From the IMG/VR virus record IMGVR_UViG_3300046673_000055, positions 1-21,673 of that record: a stretch of 21,673 nucleotides of DNA; one strand, given 5' to 3'. The stretch is from a virus. Under the pieces are notes generated by a model, which was not told the DNA's origin, searched no databases, and saw nothing but the letters and a program-made list of their open reading frames with translations. Each line of letters opens with the position of its first letter. Positions within the stretch are counted from its first letter, which is position 1. Of this stretch, positions 6,816 to 12,679 are shown piece by piece. The translations under genes were made by a program, and so were the position numbers.

Positions 6816-7460
6816 TTAGGTGATTGTTTCGGCGTGGGTCTTCGAAGTCGTCAGAGGTTTGAAGATGGGCTCTGCGTCGAGCTTGGACCCGTTGAAGAAA
6901 ATTGCAATAGCTCCACCAGGCGACACAAGGAGATTTTTATGCCCACCCTTTAAGAGTGCGCCTACTTCATGTACAATCGAAGAGTGGGCTACTAAAAGAG
7001 GAGGAACTCCGGTTTTGCTAAACATCTCTACCGCTTGTTGCAGACAGGGGCCAATTCTTTGTTTGAATTCATTGAGGGATTCGCCCCCGGGAATCTGAGT
7101 ATCCGGAGACTCCAAATATGTCTGAAGGTTAGCTTCTGCCTCGGGAGTGCGCTTCTGTCCTGAGAACTCTCCGACATCTAGTGCTCGAAGACTCTCGACT
7201 GGGTGAACGGACGCCCCGTGAGCCTTGCCCACGATCTCGGCGGTCTTCGTCGCTCGTTGTTTGTCTGAGCAGAATATATGAGACAGTTCGACGTGCTCGA
7301 AGAGCTTGGCCAGTTCCCCCGCTTCTTTTATCCCTACTTTGTCCAAAGGAGGGTTGGCGTTCCCCCGGAACGAGTTAGAAGCATTCAAAGCGGTCTGACC
7401 GTGTCGTGCGACATAAACACACACGGTTCCGGAGCTAGACGGGTTCGGGTCGAGGGGCAT
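6816..7460 (-). CDS. Histidine phosphatase superfamily protein (phosphoglycerate mutase-like)
   Basis: 214 residues. The family signature is intact: RHGQT with R19 and nucleophile H20 near the N-terminus, SDKQRATKTAEIV with R69, an acidic donor at E98 in LDVGEFSG, GGESLNEFKQRI, and a second catalytic histidine H159 in LLVAHSS. Such enzymes remove or transfer phosphate through a phosphohistidine; substrates range from sugar phosphates to nucleotides and proteins and cannot be read from the sequence. With all catalytic residues kept, activity is likely. It overlaps the previous gene by 26 bases and has its own SD (AAGGAAG). Finding it among virion genes is unusual; it is perhaps an auxiliary metabolic or anti-defence gene. 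Confidence 0.85.
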   Translation of the reverse strand: MPLDPNPSSSGTVCVYVARHGQTALNASNSFRGNANPPLDKVGIKEAGELAKLFEHVELSHIFCSDKQRATKTAEIVGKAHGASVHPVESLRALDVGEFSGQKRTPEAEANLQTYLESPDTQIPGGESLNEFKQRIGPCLQQAVEMFSKTGVPPLLVAHSSIVHEVGALLKGGHKNLLVSPGGAIAIFFNGSKLDAEPIFKPLTTSKTHAETIT

Positions 7461-7779
7461 TCAGTTCTTCCTTTACTTGGGATGGTCCGTCAGAGAACAT
7501 GGTGGCTGTGGTAATGCTTGTGGTCAGGGGCCCGGGCCCAGGTTCGGGAGCGGGGAACTCGAACTGAATCCCATCCAACTCTACTTCCAACTCCTGGACA
7601 AGCCCGAACAAGTCCGCGTGCTTGACGAAGGGCGACTTTCTGTCTACAAGCAATTCGACAGCGGCCTTTCGGTAGTCCCGGGGGGCGCACTCGTTGCGGG
7701 CTAGGTCCCTGAGAATTTCACTAGACAAAGGCCGCAAATGCCTGTAGCCATCGAAAAACGGGTCAAATGTTTTGGACAT
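7435..7779 (-). CDS. Unknown 114-residue protein
   Basis: Not recognised. The N-terminal 70 residues are probably helical (LRPLSSEILRDLARNECAP, YRKAAVELLVDRK, LFGLVQELEVELDG). A Pro/Gly-rich linker (PAPEPGPGP) and a low-complexity tail follow. The SD GAGG lies 5 bases before the ATG. It is the first gene after the hairpin-bearing gap and overlaps the histidine phosphatase, so the two are probably co-translated. The APRDYRKAA segment recalls short helical phage proteins of unknown role. Confidence 0.6.
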   Translation of the reverse strand: MSKTFDPFFDGYRHLRPLSSEILRDLARNECAPRDYRKAAVELLVDRKSPFVKHADLFGLVQELEVELDGIQFEFPAPEPGPGPLTTSITTATMFSDGPSQVKEELNAPRPEPV

Positions 7780-7998
7780 GATTCCTCAAAAGAGCGAAGA
7801 TTTGTGTGGAGAAAAATACAGGCCGGAGATTCTCTCAGTGTTAGATCGGCTTGCCCGGCTTGTTCTCTGGATAGTTAGGCTAAGGGATCACCTGTCGCCC
7901 AACCGGCCTTCGATACAAACCAGCCAAAATAGTCTCCACGTCTCCTCGGGGCTAACGAGAACACGCTTCGGCTCCTGCTGAAACTACGGCCTGCGGAA

Positions 7999-8013
7999 GT
8001 CCATTATCTGGAC
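7999..8013 (+). promoter_or_regulatory. Repeated 15-bp motif, site 5
   Basis: GTCCATTATCTGGAC, extended by A/T to a 5-bp stem. It lies just beyond the hairpins, about 220 bases before the next main start. Confidence 0.8.
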
Positions 8014-8027
8014 TAAAATTGAAGGGT

Positions 8028-8063
8028 CCCGGCGCGGCGAAAGGAGGAGAACTCCGCGCCGGG
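8028..8063 (-). terminator. Perfect 10-bp GC hairpin with 16-base loop (possible terminator)
   Basis: CCCGGCGCGG (8028-8037) pairs exactly with CCGCGCCGGG (8054-8063). In the minus-strand RNA the loop contains CUCCUCCUUUC, which includes the CCUCCUUUC of the 16S rRNA 3' end; in the plus strand it contains AAAGGAGGAGA. Downstream on the minus strand only a broken T tract follows (TTCAATTTTAG), and the loop is long for a factor-independent terminator, so a regulatory RNA element is equally possible. Confidence 0.5.
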
Positions 8064-8066
8064 CGA

Positions 8067-8096
8067 CCGCTGCAAAATAAGAAGGTATAGCAGCGG
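8067..8096 (-). other. Second hairpin, 7-bp stem, 16-base loop
   Basis: CCGCTGC (8067-8073) pairs with GCAGCGG (8090-8096), again with a 16-base loop that is pyrimidine-rich in the minus-strand RNA (CCUUCUU). It lies 3 bases from the 10-bp hairpin and directly follows the KTSC gene stop. The pair looks like one structured RNA region. Confidence 0.55.
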
Positions 8097-8103
8097 CCAA
8101 TTT

Positions 8104-8325
8104 TTAACTTACTCTAGTGAACTCGTGTTTGCCCCGGATGTTGGCGTGGAAGAAATCTCCATGACTGTCCGCTTCTCCGAAGGCTATGGCTTTATCTTGA
8201 GGAACGTTGTGATATGCGTATTTGCCGCCGGAGTTCAAAGTCAAGACCAGGCGCTCGGCTTGCGGGTCATACGTGGCGGCCTGTACCTGGGTACTCGGTT
8301 TCAAACGGAAGGGGATGTCGGCCAT
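8104..8325 (-). CDS. KTSC-domain protein
   Basis: 73 residues from the ATG at 8325, preceded by GGAAGGAA; a start 42 bases further upstream in the same frame lacks this support. The whole chain fits the KTSC domain pattern: ATYDP, a central LVLTLNSGGKYAYHNVP, then a helix and SHGDFFHANIRGKHEF. KTSC domains occur alone or fused to lysyl-tRNA synthetase-like and phage proteins, and their biochemical role is not well defined. It overlaps the preceding small gene by 25 bases and is the last gene before the paired hairpins, so it closes the cassette that begins at the promoter near 9579. Confidence 0.85.
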   Translation of the reverse strand: MADIPFRLKPSTQVQAATYDPQAERLVLTLNSGGKYAYHNVPQDKAIAFGEADSHGDFFHANIRGKHEFTRVS

Positions 8326-8477
8326 TTTGTTCCTTCCGGGACCATTTCGTCCAGGATTAAATTGCATCCGCCTTCTCGACAGATTTTGAAAAGAATTTGT
8401 TGGTGTGGGGGAAGTTCTTCCAAAATCTCGTCAAATTCTTTTTCAGAAGCAGTTTGTAGCAATGGTGTTAGGTCCAT
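8301..8477 (-). CDS. Small acidic protein, 58 residues
   Basis: Starts MDLTPLLQTASEKEFDEIL, a helical acidic stretch, then QQILFKICREGGCNL with two cysteines. No family recognised. Its ATG overlaps the previous stop (TAATG), and it overlaps the KTSC gene by 25 bases in another frame. The start sits in TAATGGAC, the same 8 bases found in the repeated motif. Confidence 0.5.
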   Translation of the reverse strand: MDLTPLLQTASEKEFDEILEELPPHQQILFKICREGGCNLILDEMVPEGTKWPTSPSV

Positions 8478-8599
8478 TATTTCTCTGCTTTCTTGTCAAC
8501 TTTTCGGACAACAATACTCCCATCTGAGTTCCGCAGAGCAATTCCTTTGTGCTGGGGAAGGGGACGGAAGTCGGGAGGAAAGAGGACGTAATAGTCCAT
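8477..8599 (-). CDS. Small protein, 40 residues
   Basis: MDYYVLFPPDFRPLPQHKG followed by IALRNSDGSIVVRKVDKKAEK, a plausible small beta protein with a charged tail. An AAGGAG SD lies 9 bases before the ATG. The ATG is inside the 15-bp motif and overlaps the previous stop (TAATG); the stop overlaps the next start (TAATG). No family recognised. Confidence 0.5.
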   Translation of the reverse strand: MDYYVLFPPDFRPLPQHKGIALRNSDGSIVVRKVDKKAEK

Positions 8600-8608
8600 T
8601 ATCCGGAC
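8594..8608 (+). promoter_or_regulatory. Repeated 15-bp motif, site 6, forming a stop/start junction
   Basis: GTCCATTATCCGGAC. Read on the minus strand it supplies the TAA of one small gene and the overlapping ATG of the next. Confidence 0.8.
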
Positions 8609-8691
8609 TCCTTTATATTGGCACCAAAGGCCAGGTAGATCAGACAGCTAAAAGCGACGGACAGCCCGAGGATGGTTAAGAAAAACTTCAT
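8599..8691 (-). CDS. Tiny membrane peptide, 30 residues
   Basis: MKFFLTILGLSVAFSCLIYLAFGANIKESG: a single hydrophobic helix covers residues 3-23. Its ATG overlaps the previous stop (TGATG) and its stop overlaps the next start (TAATG). The size and single helix suggest a membrane-inserted peptide, for example a superinfection-exclusion, toxin-like or lysis-modulating peptide, but that is a guess from topology only. Confidence 0.5.
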   Translation of the reverse strand: MKFFLTILGLSVAFSCLIYLAFGANIKESG

Positions 8692-8795
8692 CACTTTTTC
8701 TTCGGCTTCTTCTTGGTCTTGGGCCTGGGTTTGGCCCCGTAGTAGGTGGCTGTCGTATTGGGGAGGGCCGGGCCGGTTGTTACTGAGGCTTGCAT
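8691..8795 (-). CDS. Tiny basic-tailed peptide, 34 residues
   Basis: MQASVTTGPALPNTTATYYG then a tail of Lys, Pro and Arg (KPRPKTKKKPKKK). An ideal AAGGAG SD lies 5 bases before the ATG, the best support that it is translated. It overlaps the preceding gene by 16 bases, and its stop overlaps the next start. A nucleic-acid-binding tail is plausible; no family recognised. Confidence 0.5.
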   Translation of the reverse strand: MQASVTTGPALPNTTATYYGAKPRPKTKKKPKKK

Positions 8796-8938
8796 TTAGT
8801 CTCCTTCAAAAGCTCTTCGGCATCGGCAAGTAGCTCTTCGCACGCAGAGCAGGTACAACCACAATCTTCGTCAAGCCAAAGGTGGACCAGGAACCGGAGT
8901 TTCTCCGCTGCTAGTTTGTATTTTTCAAGGTCGGTCAC
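8780..8938 (-). CDS. Small Cys-rich protein, GTG start, 52 residues
   Basis: I place the start at the GTG at 8938: AAGGAG lies 5 bases upstream and the codon overlaps the endonuclease stop as GTGA. An ATG 30 bases upstream in the same frame has no such support. The chain is helical and acidic with a tight cluster DCGCTCSAC (cysteines at about 26, 28, 30 and 33) and one more Cys near the end, a possible metal-binding knot between two helices. Function unknown. Confidence 0.6.
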   Translation of the reverse strand: MTDLEKYKLAAEKLRFLVHLWLDEDCGCTCSACEELLADAEELLKETKCKPQ

Positions 8939-9474
8939 GCAGGCTCCTTGGAAAAGGTGTCCATCCAATCGGCTATAAGGCGGTGCTCGGCGGCCAAACC
9001 TTCATTCTTGATTCTGTTGGCTCGATATGAAATTACGGCCACATTCCCAGGAACATAGCCAAAAGCCGGATTGAGACGGTCAAGGCTGGGAGAGCTATTT
9101 CGGGTCTCCATATCTCCAAACTCTAAACGAAGTCCCAGGATAGGACAGAACTCTGGAATCTTTATGTCGGATTCCGTAATCGTACAGGAAACTCCAGATT
9201 TCTTGCAACGCTGCTTGGCCAACTTAAGAAGACCCTTGGCCGGATTATCTTTCAAGGCTTGCTTCTGTCGGGCCATCTGCTGTTTGGCCTGCTTGGGGTA
9301 AGAAAGATTCTGACGTTGGCGGATGACCTTTTGATTGGCCGCGTAGTGTTCTTGGCCATATTTTTTCGTGCATTCTCGGCACCAAGATTGAAGGCCACCA
9401 AGTTTCTTTCCAAATTCGTTTGTGGATTTTTCCAATCCACACTTCTTACAAATCTTTGTTTCCATTTTGCTCAT
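8935..9474 (-). CDS. HNH-like homing endonuclease candidate
   Basis: 179 residues. The N-terminal zinc finger has CKKC (9-12) and CREC (32-35). A Lys/Gln-rich linker (about 45-95) follows, then a C-terminal nuclease-type block: FCPILGLRL (109-117), SPSLDRLNPAFGYVPGNVAVIS (128-149) and RANRIKNEG (151-159). This block is typical of freestanding phage endonucleases annotated as HNH. I could not place the usual first catalytic histidine, so the active site may be atypical or degenerate. The gene lies directly behind the capsid gene with its own promoter, as expected for a mobile intruder. The start may be the ATG at 9474 or the one 9 bases downstream; both share one GGAG. Confidence 0.75.
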   Translation of the reverse strand: MSKMETKICKKCGLEKSTNEFGKKLGGLQSWCRECTKKYGQEHYAANQKVIRQRQNLSYPKQAKQQMARQKQALKDNPAKGLLKLAKQRCKKSGVSCTITESDIKIPEFCPILGLRLEFGDMETRNSSPSLDRLNPAFGYVPGNVAVISYRANRIKNEGLAAEHRLIADWMDTFSKEPA

Positions 9475-9496
9475 CTCTCCATGAGGTTAGGGGCCT

Positions 9497-9524
9497 CCGG
9501 GGCCTGCGGGAGAGCGCAAGCCCC
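9497..9524 (-). other. GC-rich imperfect hairpin in endonuclease leader
   Basis: A GGGGC/GCCCC outer stem with an inner GCG/CGC stem encloses a short GGAGAG loop (plus-strand reading), next to a second GGCC-rich palindrome. It lies between the promoter at 9550-9579 and the endonuclease start, so it would be in the 5' leader. It may hide the SD or act as a terminator behind the capsid gene; no T tract follows. Confidence 0.4.
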
Positions 9525-9549
9525 TTTGACCGTTATTCCAACTAAAACC

Positions 9550-9579
9550 ATTGTACCACAGTCGCCTGCGATATGTCAA
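9550..9579 (-). promoter_or_regulatory. Strong sigma70-type promoter before endonuclease
   Basis: On the minus strand, TTGACA (9579-9574), an 18-bp spacer, then TACAAT (9555-9550), with TG one base before the -10 (extended -10). It lies in the 135-base gap between capsid and endonuclease genes and points at the endonuclease. It is the only near-consensus promoter I noticed in the window. Confidence 0.75.
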
Positions 9580-9609
9580 GCCTCAGTTGAAATTATTTTC
9601 ACAGGTTCC

Positions 9610-10593
9610 TTAGCTGCTGGAAGTCTGTGATTGCAAACGTCTTAGGGTCATTACGCTGCCCGGACGAAGCGTGTTGGTGTAACGGACGTTGTAAGAAACC
9701 CAGCCGCCAATTTGCCGTGCTGGATCGCTCACACTTCCCTGCTCAGGAGCGGCCTGTATAAAAAGCTTATAATTTTTGGAGCCATCGGCTGGATTCTTCC
9801 CGAGGAACACGGAGAAGATAGCGTCTTCGCCGAAAATATAGGTGTTGTAGTACGTATTTCCGGAGATCGTCACTGATGGAGCGGTCGTACTTTGTTTGAA
9901 CGTCACGCCAGCAAACGAGATAACATCCTCGTTCTTCGGCAGTTCAAACAGCATCGCACGCATTGAGTCGTCACGCTTGATAATGTCAGTCAGACCATTG
10001 TAAGACGTGTCGTTCAAAATGTCGCGTACAACCGAGGGGTGAATAATTCCACCGAACTTGTTGTCCACGAGGGGCCGTGCGTTTACGGCAACCAGAGACT
10101 GCGCAGCAGAACGAACGTTGTTGGCAGTCAGGTAGGAGCCGTTTGCGAGTTGGATGTTGACCAGGGCGTCAACCGCAACTGCCGAGTCAGCGGTAAGCTG
10201 GACAAGGGTGTTGAGGGTGAGGGCCAGACGGTAGTTCAACTCATTCGCCAGATTCTGAAGCAGACCCGGGTCGTCGATGGCCACGTCAAGCGCCAAGTCC
10301 GAGCTATTGATAAAGTCAGCGTACTGACCAATCGTAGCCACGATCTTGTTGCTGGACTCGGAAATTGGCGAGCCCACTGTGCCTTCAGCGGCCTGGTTCA
10401 GGTTAGCTGCAAGCAGAGCGTAGGTGTAGAACTGAATCTGGTTTCCTTGGCGCAACGGCAGCGGACGCTGCTTGGTCATGCTAAGGTAGGGAGTGTTTGC
10501 CTTCAGGTTTGGAATCGCTTCCCGCTCGTAGTGAATTGCAACCAAGTTGGGAAGTGCGCCCGAAGTAAGAATTGATGCTGGTGAATAGCTCAT
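9610..10593 (-). CDS. Major capsid protein (N4-gp56-like family)
   Basis: 327 residues. The pattern fits HK97-fold capsid proteins of the N4-gp56 type: ALPNLVAIHYEREAIPNLKA at the N-terminus (helical arm), QRPLPLRQGNQIQFYTYALL, EGT (about 70), an IGQYADFINSSDLALDVAIDDP block (88-109), a helical spine with a long Leu-rich run, and HPSVVRDIL and WVSYNVRYTNTLRPGSV strands near the end. It forms the icosahedral shell. It directly follows the scaffold-like gene, with AAAGGAG about 8 bases before the ATG. Length is normal for the family. Confidence 0.85.
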   Translation of the reverse strand: MSYSPASILTSGALPNLVAIHYEREAIPNLKANTPYLSMTKQRPLPLRQGNQIQFYTYALLAANLNQAAEGTVGSPISESSNKIVATIGQYADFINSSDLALDVAIDDPGLLQNLANELNYRLALTLNTLVQLTADSAVAVDALVNIQLANGSYLTANNVRSAAQSLVAVNARPLVDNKFGGIIHPSVVRDILNDTSYNGLTDIIKRDDSMRAMLFELPKNEDVISFAGVTFKQSTTAPSVTISGNTYYNTYIFGEDAIFSVFLGKNPADGSKNYKLFIQAAPEQGSVSDPARQIGGWVSYNVRYTNTLRPGSVMTLRRLQSQTSSS

Positions 10594-10611
10594 ATAAGCT
10601 ACTCCTTTGTT

Positions 10612-11760
10612 TTAGTTAGAGCGCCGAGCTTTCGACATCTCCCGAGAAACACCACCAAGTAATTGCTTGATCTGTGCGTCGGACATGTTTTCTAGCTCCT
10701 CGGCTGAGGGCGCTTTGGGGGCTTCCGGGGGTGCGACGGGTGTTACGTCGGTGTTCCGGAGTCCCATAGCCGCTCTCGGGCGCGTCACCACTTGAACAAT
10801 CCGTTCGTTGGGGCGCGGCGCAGGCAGTGCCGGTTCGTTGGGTTGAACCGCTACCGGCGGAGGGGTTTCCACTTGTGGTGGAGCTTGTTTGGGAAGTCTG
10901 GGGGCCTGAACCATTAAATCGTCGCTGCTCAGGTCTTCAAAAGCTTCCTCAATATTTTCGACAGTCCATTGTCCGTTCGTGTGTAATTCGAACATATCGG
11001 CATCGGACTTGCCGAGCTTAAATTTGCTTAGCCACTGGACTAGCCGGTTGAAATTCTTGGCTTCTCTGTCCGGATAGTAGTCCGGATTCTTCCGCAGAAA
11101 GTCTTGACAAACTAAATCGGTTTGAATCTGCGCTTCGGCCAGGGACCCTCTTTGTGCGCGGGAAAGAACGTCGTCCATTGTTACGCCGCGAGTTTTCAGA
11201 AGCAAGAAGTCTTGCGCCGCTTCCGGGTCGGATTCCAGCAAGGTCTTGTACTCAAAAATCTCGTCGGCAGTCAGTCTCCTCTTGGACGTAGCTTGCTGAG
11301 ACGGGGCGAGAACCGGGGCCGCTGGAGTAGAACTGAACTTCAGCTTTGCATTCTGCTCTCGAATTTTCTTTGTGGCGTTCGCCTGCGCCTTCAAGATATT
11401 GAGCACCAATTCGTTCTTGGTCTTTCCCCAGTAAATCTGAGGGCTGCCTGTGGGCCCCGCAACAGAGCCTTTCCACTGCCCCTTGTCTTTCTCCAAGGAG
11501 AGCAAGGTGCCGTCCTCCAGTTCCAGAGTTTCTGGAACATCGGGCTCTTGGGGTGGCGGGGGCGGAACAACCGGCTCTTCCTCCAAGGGCTCCGGCTGCG
11601 GGTAGTTTGTAACTATATTCGGAACAAGGAGCGGGTGTTCTTCGAGAAGGTCGGGGTCGATTTCGTCCAGACGTTGCGATCTTAGATCAACGTTAGTGAA
11701 GGGGTCAACGCTTCCATCGGGGTTTAATGCCCAGGGATCAAGGGTTAATTGCTGTGCCAT
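10612..11760 (-). CDS. Scaffolding-like protein upstream of capsid
   Basis: 382 residues: acidic and Pro-rich N-terminal third (a PPPPP run near 70), helical middle with RLTADEIFEYKTLLESDPEA and a long stretch to LVCQDFLRKNPDYYPD, a second Pro-rich linker (about 285-325), and a short basic C-terminal helix (AQIKQLLGGVSREMSKARR). A disordered acidic body ending in a basic helix, immediately before the capsid gene, is the usual look and position of phage scaffolds, where the basic end contacts the shell. No protease domain is seen. Identification is by position and composition, not sequence family. The leader repeats a 13-mer also found before the gene at 18207. Confidence 0.65.
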   Translation of the reverse strand: MAQQLTLDPWALNPDGSVDPFTNVDLRSQRLDEIDPDLLEEHPLLVPNIVTNYPQPEPLEEEPVVPPPPPQEPDVPETLELEDGTLLSLEKDKGQWKGSVAGPTGSPQIYWGKTKNELVLNILKAQANATKKIREQNAKLKFSSTPAAPVLAPSQQATSKRRLTADEIFEYKTLLESDPEAAQDFLLLKTRGVTMDDVLSRAQRGSLAEAQIQTDLVCQDFLRKNPDYYPDREAKNFNRLVQWLSKFKLGKSDADMFELHTNGQWTVENIEEAFEDLSSDDLMVQAPRLPKQAPPQVETPPPVAVQPNEPALPAPRPNERIVQVVTRPRAAMGLRNTDVTPVAPPEAPKAPSAEELENMSDAQIKQLLGGVSREMSKARRSN

Positions 11761-11772
11761 TCTGTCTCCTAC

Positions 11773-11785
11773 CGGAAATCCTCCG
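11773..11785 (-). repeat. Shared leader 13-mer, copy A
   Basis: CGGAGGATTTCCG on the minus strand, a small hairpin (CGGA/TCCG) just before the AGGAG SD of the scaffold-like gene. An exact copy lies at 18219-18231 in the same position relative to another start; both are next to a 15-bp motif. Confidence 0.6.
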
Positions 11786-11800
11786 GCACGGGTTGGGTTT

Positions 11801-11815
11801 GTCCATTATCCGGAC
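11801..11815 (+). promoter_or_regulatory. Repeated 15-bp motif, site 7
   Basis: GTCCATTATCCGGAC, 41 bases before the start at 11760 and 3 bases after the stop of the upstream gene. Confidence 0.85.
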
Positions 11816-11818
11816 GGG

Positions 11819-12043
11819 TTAGTAATTAGAACAGGTAACTGTCCAAGGGTAAGGAGACGGGTCCCAAATATTCGGCGATGGGTAGCCCGGCCACGGTGGA
11901 TAAGAAGGAACCGGCACTGCGTTTTTGCGCCCGCAGCATGGGCAGTATCCGCAAGCAGGACAAACGTGTTGCGCTTGCTGAGAGAGGTCTAAGCCCCACA
12001 AAGATTGCGCCCCGCTTGCGTTTCCTACTAAATTCTCGTCCAT
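11819..12043 (-). CDS. Small Cys-cluster, Pro-rich protein
   Basis: 74 residues. A compact CPACGYCPCCGRK cluster (five Cys in 10 residues) at about 28-38 is followed by a Pro/Trp/Tyr-rich tail (YPPWPGYPSPNIWDPSPYPW). The cysteines suggest a zinc knuckle. The tail is probably extended and could bind a partner surface. The ATG overlaps the previous stop (TAATG) in TAATGGAC, with GGGGGAG as SD. It sits between the portal and scaffold groups; function unknown. Confidence 0.6.
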   Translation of the reverse strand: MDENLVGNASGAQSLWGLDLSQQAQHVCPACGYCPCCGRKNAVPVPSYPPWPGYPSPNIWDPSPYPWTVTCSNY

Positions 12044-12453
12044 TACACTCCCCCTATCGCAGCTTTGACATCTGCCGCTTTATAGGCACCCTTCAACCAG
12101 AGAGTAACTTCCTCGGAAGGGTTCGCAGCAAACTCAATTGCCTTCTCTATGTCTTGCTGAAATTTAACGAACTGGTCGTCCAAAGCAGAGGCTGCGGCGT
12201 GGACAGTAGGAACTGTTGGGTCTCCCGGCGGAAGATCGACCAGGGTTTGAACCGCTTTGTCTCGGTAGTCCTGCAAGGTCTGTATTACCGTGTTCCAGCC
12301 GGGATGATTGACCACCGTCCGAAGTTCGCGGCCTTTGTTGTATAACTCCAACTCTCCTTCGATGTTGGAAAAGTCTGCGTCGGGTTCGGTTGGAAAGTCG
12401 CTGGTTACTGGACCGTAAGTTGCGTACCCGGAGAAAGGAATCTTAGGAGGCAT
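12043..12453 (-). CDS. Unknown helical protein between portal and scaffold
   Basis: 136 residues: an N-terminal Pro/acidic stretch, then helices (NHPGWNTVIQTLQDYRD, ASALDDQFVKFQQDIEKAIEFA) and a short end. The pattern of a P-G-W helix, a linker and a second long helix recurs in small phage proteins coded beside the portal; a role in head assembly is inferred from context only. GGGGGG is the SD. It overlaps the previous gene by 11 bases and ends in TAATG, overlapping the next start. Confidence 0.6.
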   Translation of the reverse strand: MPPKIPFSGYATYGPVTSDFPTEPDADFSNIEGELELYNKGRELRTVVNHPGWNTVIQTLQDYRDKAVQTLVDLPPGDPTVPTVHAAASALDDQFVKFQQDIEKAIEFAANPSEEVTLWLKGAYKAADVKAAIGGV

Positions 12454-12649
12454 ACAATCCCCCCAGGATGTGGTCGAGGTTAACTGTTCTCTTCGCTTGT
12501 GGAGGGGTGGCAGTTCTCATTTGTCCCCGGCCCGTTATGGAGTTGAGCAGCTTGTCCAACTCCTCGGGAGAAAGCCTGTCAAACTCGGTGGATGGAATTC
12601 CACCCGTGATTGCAGTTTGGAAGTTTGGTTGATACGGAGCGGTAGCCAT
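12443..12649 (-). CDS. Unknown 68-residue protein after portal
   Basis: Starts MATAPYQPNFQTAITGGIPS and carries a helix (LSPEELDKLLNSITGRG) and a short basic end. No family recognised. CAGGAG lies about 6 bases before the ATG. The 15-bp motif lies 12 bases before the start, with its GGAC end at the portal stop. Its reading frame overlaps the next gene by 11 bases. Confidence 0.6.
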   Translation of the reverse strand: MATAPYQPNFQTAITGGIPSTEFDRLSPEELDKLLNSITGRGQMRTATPPQAKRTVNLDHILGGLYAS

Positions 12650-12660
12650 TTATTCTCCTG

Positions 12661-12675
12661 GTCCATTACCCGGAC
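12661..12675 (+). promoter_or_regulatory. Repeated 15-bp motif, site 8
   Basis: GTCCATTACCCGGAC. It fills half of the 30-base gap between the portal stop (12680) and the next start (12649). Confidence 0.8.
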
Positions 12676-12679
12676 GATA

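Larger units (their letters stand above)
7780..8103. other. 324-base gap with hairpins and one motif site
   Basis: No convincing gene. Contents: two tandem long-loop hairpins (8028-8096), one copy of the 15-bp motif (7999-8013), and a possible 29-codon frame on the minus strand (7875-7964, GTG start, AGGAG SD 7 bases upstream, MFSLAPRRRGDYFGW...) that I regard as weak. Nothing tRNA-like was seen. Confidence 0.6.

Noticed and set aside
7875-7964. 29-codon GTG frame in the hairpin gap
   Set aside because: It has an acceptable SD but is too short and without pattern; recorded only as a weak possibility.
10964-10978. GTCCATTGTCCGTTC, a near match to the 15-bp motif
   Set aside because: It lacks the GGAC end and lies well inside the scaffold-like gene, so I count it as chance.
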